From positions 25,495 through 89,494 of the forward strand of contig JAPLVY010000005.1 in NCBI GenBank assembly GCA_026396875.1: a DNA stretch of 64,000 nucleotides, read 5' to 3'. The notes under the pieces were generated by a model. That model ran no database searches, had not been told where the DNA came from, and was given only the letters and a program-made list of their open reading frames with translations. Both the position numbers and the translations under genes were made by a program. The stretch comes from Candidatus Falkowiibacteriota bacterium (GTDB lineage Bacteria; Patescibacteriota; Patescibacteriia; Patescibacteriales; UBA12465). Of the stretch, positions 61,569-64,000 are shown piece by piece (position 1 is the stretch's first letter; each line of letters starts with the position of its first letter).

Positions 61569-62603
61569 TTACAAGAATGGATAAAAAAGTTTAAGGGTTA
61601 CTTTAGCAAGAAAATCAACAAAGTTCAAGGGGCGCTTCTTCAGATCAAAATGAATAGCCGAGCTTTTCCAGCGGTTGATGATTTTTAGCAGGTCATTAAT
61701 AATAGCTTTCTGAGTAAAAAATACACCGCTTTCTACGTTCAAACCAATAGATAAGACATCAAAATTAGAAGAACCAACCATCGCCTCTTGATTGTCGACC
61801 ATAAAAATTTTGGCATGATTCATTTCTGGCAAAAAATAGAAAATAACACCCAGCTCTGATAACTTGGCCGCATAATAATAGTTGACTCGATCGATAAAGA
61901 TGATGTCGGTAAACTTGGGAATCACAAACTCTACTCGCACCCCTCTTTGAACAGCGTTATCCAATAAGGCCATTAACCAGCGTGGCGGAATTAAATAGGG
62001 AGTAACAATAGTAACAACCTCTTTGGCTTCGATGATTTTTTGGCGATAATAATCTTTCAAATAAGCAGTATCTTTGTTTGGCCAATCATCGACCACCCAG
62101 GATTTTATTTTTTTGATTAAAGAGTTTTTTTGATATTTCAGAATCTCTTGATCGTGCCCGCCACACATCTTATATCCATAAGAAAAGGTTTTAAGCAGTG
62201 GCTTAACTATCCTCCCCTGCAAGCGAATCTGCAAGTCGTTCCAGGCAATAATTTTTTGATTGATATTCACTCCTCCCAGAAAAGCGATTTTTTCATCGAC
62301 AATCAAAATTTTGCGATGAGTACGCCTGAGGAGGTGAGAAAAAAACATAAATTCCGCTCCCGCTGTACGCAGCTCTGTGACCGCCTCTTTTTTGAGATCC
62401 AAACTACCGTAAGCATCGGCAATAATTACTACTTTTACTCCTGCTCCCAGGCGCTCTTTAATCGCACCAAAAAAGTCATGAGTGACCTTGGTGTCATCCA
62501 AAAAAATATACATCTCTAGAAAAATAGATTTTTGAGCGCCACGAATTGCTTCAATCATGCCATCCCAAGCTTTTTCACTGGTTGTATAAATTTTATATTT
62601 CAT
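61569..62603 (-). CDS. Phospholipase D-family, cardiolipin synthase-like
   Basis: A 344-residue enzyme with two HKD motifs: HRKILIVDEK (His96, Lys98, Asp103) with GG after it, and HAKIFMVDNQ near 262 with GSSNFD. These form the twin active site of phospholipase D enzymes. Cardiolipin synthases usually have an N-terminal membrane part; this one has none, so it may be a soluble or peripheral phosphatidyltransferase or a PLD of another kind. It lies 2 nt after the patatin gene and 7 nt before uvrA, which points to lipid metabolism next to repair. Confidence 0.85.
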   Translation of the reverse strand: MKYKIYTTSEKAWDGMIEAIRGAQKSIFLEMYIFLDDTKVTHDFFGAIKERLGAGVKVVIIADAYGSLDLKKEAVTELRTAGAEFMFFSHLLRRTHRKILIVDEKIAFLGGVNINQKIIAWNDLQIRLQGRIVKPLLKTFSYGYKMCGGHDQEILKYQKNSLIKKIKSWVVDDWPNKDTAYLKDYYRQKIIEAKEVVTIVTPYLIPPRWLMALLDNAVQRGVRVEFVIPKFTDIIFIDRVNYYYAAKLSELGVIFYFLPEMNHAKIFMVDNQEAMVGSSNFDVLSIGLNVESGVFFTQKAIINDLLKIINRWKSSAIHFDLKKRPLNFVDFLAKVTLKLFYPFL

Positions 62604-62605
62604 GA

Positions 62606-63409
62606 TTATTTTCCTAATATGGCTTTAATCTTGAGAATCATTTTTTCAGTGGCATCTATTCCTACCTGGACCAAGGCTTCGATTACTTCTGCGTCAAAGT
62701 ATCTTTTGAGTTTTACAGTATTAATAAACTGAGAAGTATCAGGACTAATAGTGACGTCAGCAAACTTGCAAGAATTTACCGCCAAATTATGGGCAGTGAT
62801 CCTTGCTCCACGCAAAAGCACTTTGGCCATAGTGAATTTCTTTTCAATGAATTCATTATGATGATAGAGGTTGACGCCAATAACAACATCAGCACCTCTT
62901 TTTTTTAGAATATCACAAGGAACAGGATTACTAAGACCACCGTCGACCAAGGTTCTTTTCTGATACTCGACCGGCTTAAAAACTAAAGGCACGGCGCAAC
63001 TAGCATGCACGACGGAAGATATTTTTCCCTTCTCAAAAACGACTTCTTCGCCGTTGTCCAAGTCTGTTGCCACAATAAACAAGGGAGTTGGTGTCTGAGA
63101 AATATCGCCAGACCCAAGGTCTTTGCGTAAGAATTTCTCAAATTTTTCACCGTTCATTATTCCTCCACGCCAACTTAGATCAAAAAGAATCGGCAGTTTT
63201 TCCCGGGGATTTTCGGTAATTTCACGCTCCATCTTCTCCATGTCGCGATGTAGAGCATAATGGGCCGCTACCCAGGAACCGATACTAGCGCCGCTAATCA
63301 AATCGATTGGAATGCCATGTTTTTCCAAAGTTTTAATAACCCCCAAATGAGCAAACCCACGAAAACCGCCGCTACCTAAGGCTAATCCTACCGTTTTTCT
63401 CTTTTTCAT
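62606..63409 (-). CDS. Patatin-like phospholipase
   Basis: A 267-residue serine esterase of the RssA/patatin type. LALGSGGFRGFAHLGVIKTL holds the oxyanion-type Gly cluster (about 9-28). GASIGS contains the catalytic Ser42, and VDGGLSNPVP contains the catalytic Asp near 155. It has no signal peptide. It is transcribed with the cardiolipin synthase-like gene 2 nt downstream. Together they suggest local membrane lipid turnover, or scavenging of host-derived lipids, which is inference. Confidence 0.92.
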   Translation of the reverse strand: MKKRKTVGLALGSGGFRGFAHLGVIKTLEKHGIPIDLISGASIGSWVAAHYALHRDMEKMEREITENPREKLPILFDLSWRGGIMNGEKFEKFLRKDLGSGDISQTPTPLFIVATDLDNGEEVVFEKGKISSVVHASCAVPLVFKPVEYQKRTLVDGGLSNPVPCDILKKRGADVVIGVNLYHHNEFIEKKFTMAKVLLRGARITAHNLAVNSCKFADVTISPDTSQFINTVKLKRYFDAEVIEALVQVGIDATEKMILKIKAILGK

Positions 63410-63486
63410 ATTAAAATAAGTTAAATGCCGTTTAGATATTATAACAGATTTGGGGTAAAATTAGGAGGTGATGATTAAAAAATAAA

Positions 63487-63513
63487 AAAGCTGCAATTTT
63501 TCTTTGCAGCTTT
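63487..63513 (-). terminator. Terminator of the 63527 gene
   Basis: AAAGCTGCAA and TTGCAGCTTT form a 10-bp stem with a 7-nt loop. On the minus strand T-runs follow. Confidence 0.85.
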
Positions 63514-63526
63514 AAAAAAATACCTT

Positions 63527-64000
63527 CTAGTAACGAATAGTGAGGTAGGCACTCAAGGCATGATATAAAAAATCATACCTCAATTCAGTGATTAAGCGGC
63601 CGTGCTTATTGTTCCAGTCCTTGTAAACTTCAAAGGATGGAGCAACTCGAACATAATCCCGCACTTCACTATTAATTCCCGCAGCTAGACGAAACCAACC
63701 CGGACCTATTTGCTTCCCCATGATTACTTCATAATTTTGAACACCATTAGTTTGGCGACCATCGATGCGCAAGGAATAGGTCCCTTTAGCACAGATAGGA
63801 GAAAAATGTTTGAAATAAAAGAGGGGTACAACCAGGTACTCCGTACCGTCAACATAAGTCTCTTGAGAGAAAAATCCCTGATTAATTTCGCCAAACCCAC
63901 TTTGTGAGCGGAACCAAAAATTGTGAGTTTTTGGTTGATAATTCAGGAAATTAAAGATACCAAAATGTTTTAAATTTTTGGTGCCAGCGAAAGCCCAGTA
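63527..64000 (-). CDS. Beta-rich protein ending in an aromatic residue (5' part outside window)
   Basis: An open frame of at least 157 codons runs from the window edge to the stop at 63527. The visible part alternates polar and aromatic residues (FGIFNFLNYQPKTHNFWF, SLRIDGRQTNGVQNYEVIMG, GPGWFRLAAGINSEVRDYVR) and ends in YLTIRY. This is the look of the last strands of a beta-barrel outer-membrane protein with a C-terminal aromatic residue. CPR cells are thought to lack an outer membrane, so it may be a secreted beta protein instead. A separate short start at 63772 is not needed, since the frame continues upstream. Confidence 0.6.
   Translation of the reverse strand, partial: YWAFAGTKNLKHFGIFNFLNYQPKTHNFWFRSQSGFGEINQGFFSQETYVDGTEYLVVPLFYFKHFSPICAKGTYSLRIDGRQTNGVQNYEVIMGKQIGPGWFRLAAGINSEVRDYVRVAPSFEVYKDWNNKHGRLITELRYDFLYHALSAYLTIRY

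Overview
The window reads as a piece of a Patescibacteria (Candidate Phyla Radiation) genome, probably from the Parcubacteria side. The signs are an AT-rich sequence, short intergenic gaps, tRNAs without encoded CCA ends, a 16S gene of about 1,470 nt with CPR-type changes at universal sites, a TrbC-like secreted giant protein and many small membrane proteins of unknown role. TGA is used as a stop (for example at the end of ruvB), so the UGA-recoding lineages are unlikely. Family-level placement needs the 16S sequence to be searched.

Layout. Positions 1-1863 hold the 5' part of a minus-strand secreted Ig-like/TrbC-like protein. A lone RelA/SpoT gene follows on the plus strand. Positions 3589-12866 form a tight minus-strand operon read as dcd, M16 protease, helicase-nuclease, ruvB, queA, lepB, hisS, rpsU. 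After radC and a small orphan on the plus strand, 13968-21578 is a second minus-strand block: MBL hydrolase, ndk, membrane protein, gyrA, rmuC, nucleotidyltransferase-like protein, O-antigen-ligase-like protein. Positions 21761-27106 are an accessory island with an exported protein behind a long structured leader, a 1,375-residue coiled-coil membrane protein and a small coiled-coil protein. The 16S rRNA gene (about 27468-28936) is a stand-alone transcription unit with its own promoter, processing stem and terminator; no 23S or 5S gene is nearby.

Positions 29131-31952 carry an orphan gene, trpS and five tRNA genes. One of these has a 44-nt insertion in its anticodon loop, and two large unexplained inverted repeats lie between them. 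Positions 32057-39225 are plus-strand core genes (LCP protein, der, pth, dprA, topA). Positions 39281-46080 are minus-strand valS, a small membrane gene, pheS, pheT and another small membrane gene. Then come a damaged-looking DHH phosphoesterase, tRNA-Ile(UAU), tRNA-Val, hsp20, a VanW protein, a ComEC-like hydrolase, a Lys/Ala-rich histone-like protein and glyS. Positions 53464-58531 are a plus-strand group with a membrane protein, a tandem double PilB ATPase, a translin-family protein and a phosphoesterase. The right end is minus-strand patatin, cardiolipin synthase-like and a UvrA lacking the UvrB-binding domain, followed by the 3' part of a beta-rich protein.

The genes mostly serve translation (five aminoacyl-tRNA synthetases, pth, der, S21, tRNAs, 16S), DNA topology, repair and uptake (gyrA, topA, ruvB, rmuC, uvrA, dprA, radC, ComEC-like, helicase-nuclease) and the cell surface (lepB, LCP, VanW, pilus ATPase, TrbC-like protein, phospholipid enzymes). 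No CRISPR array, transposase or prophage was seen. The points most worth a second look are the inserted tRNA, the tandem PilB, the UvrA without its UvrB-binding domain, the exported protein with alternative leader hairpins, the translin homologue and the set of large intergenic inverted repeats.
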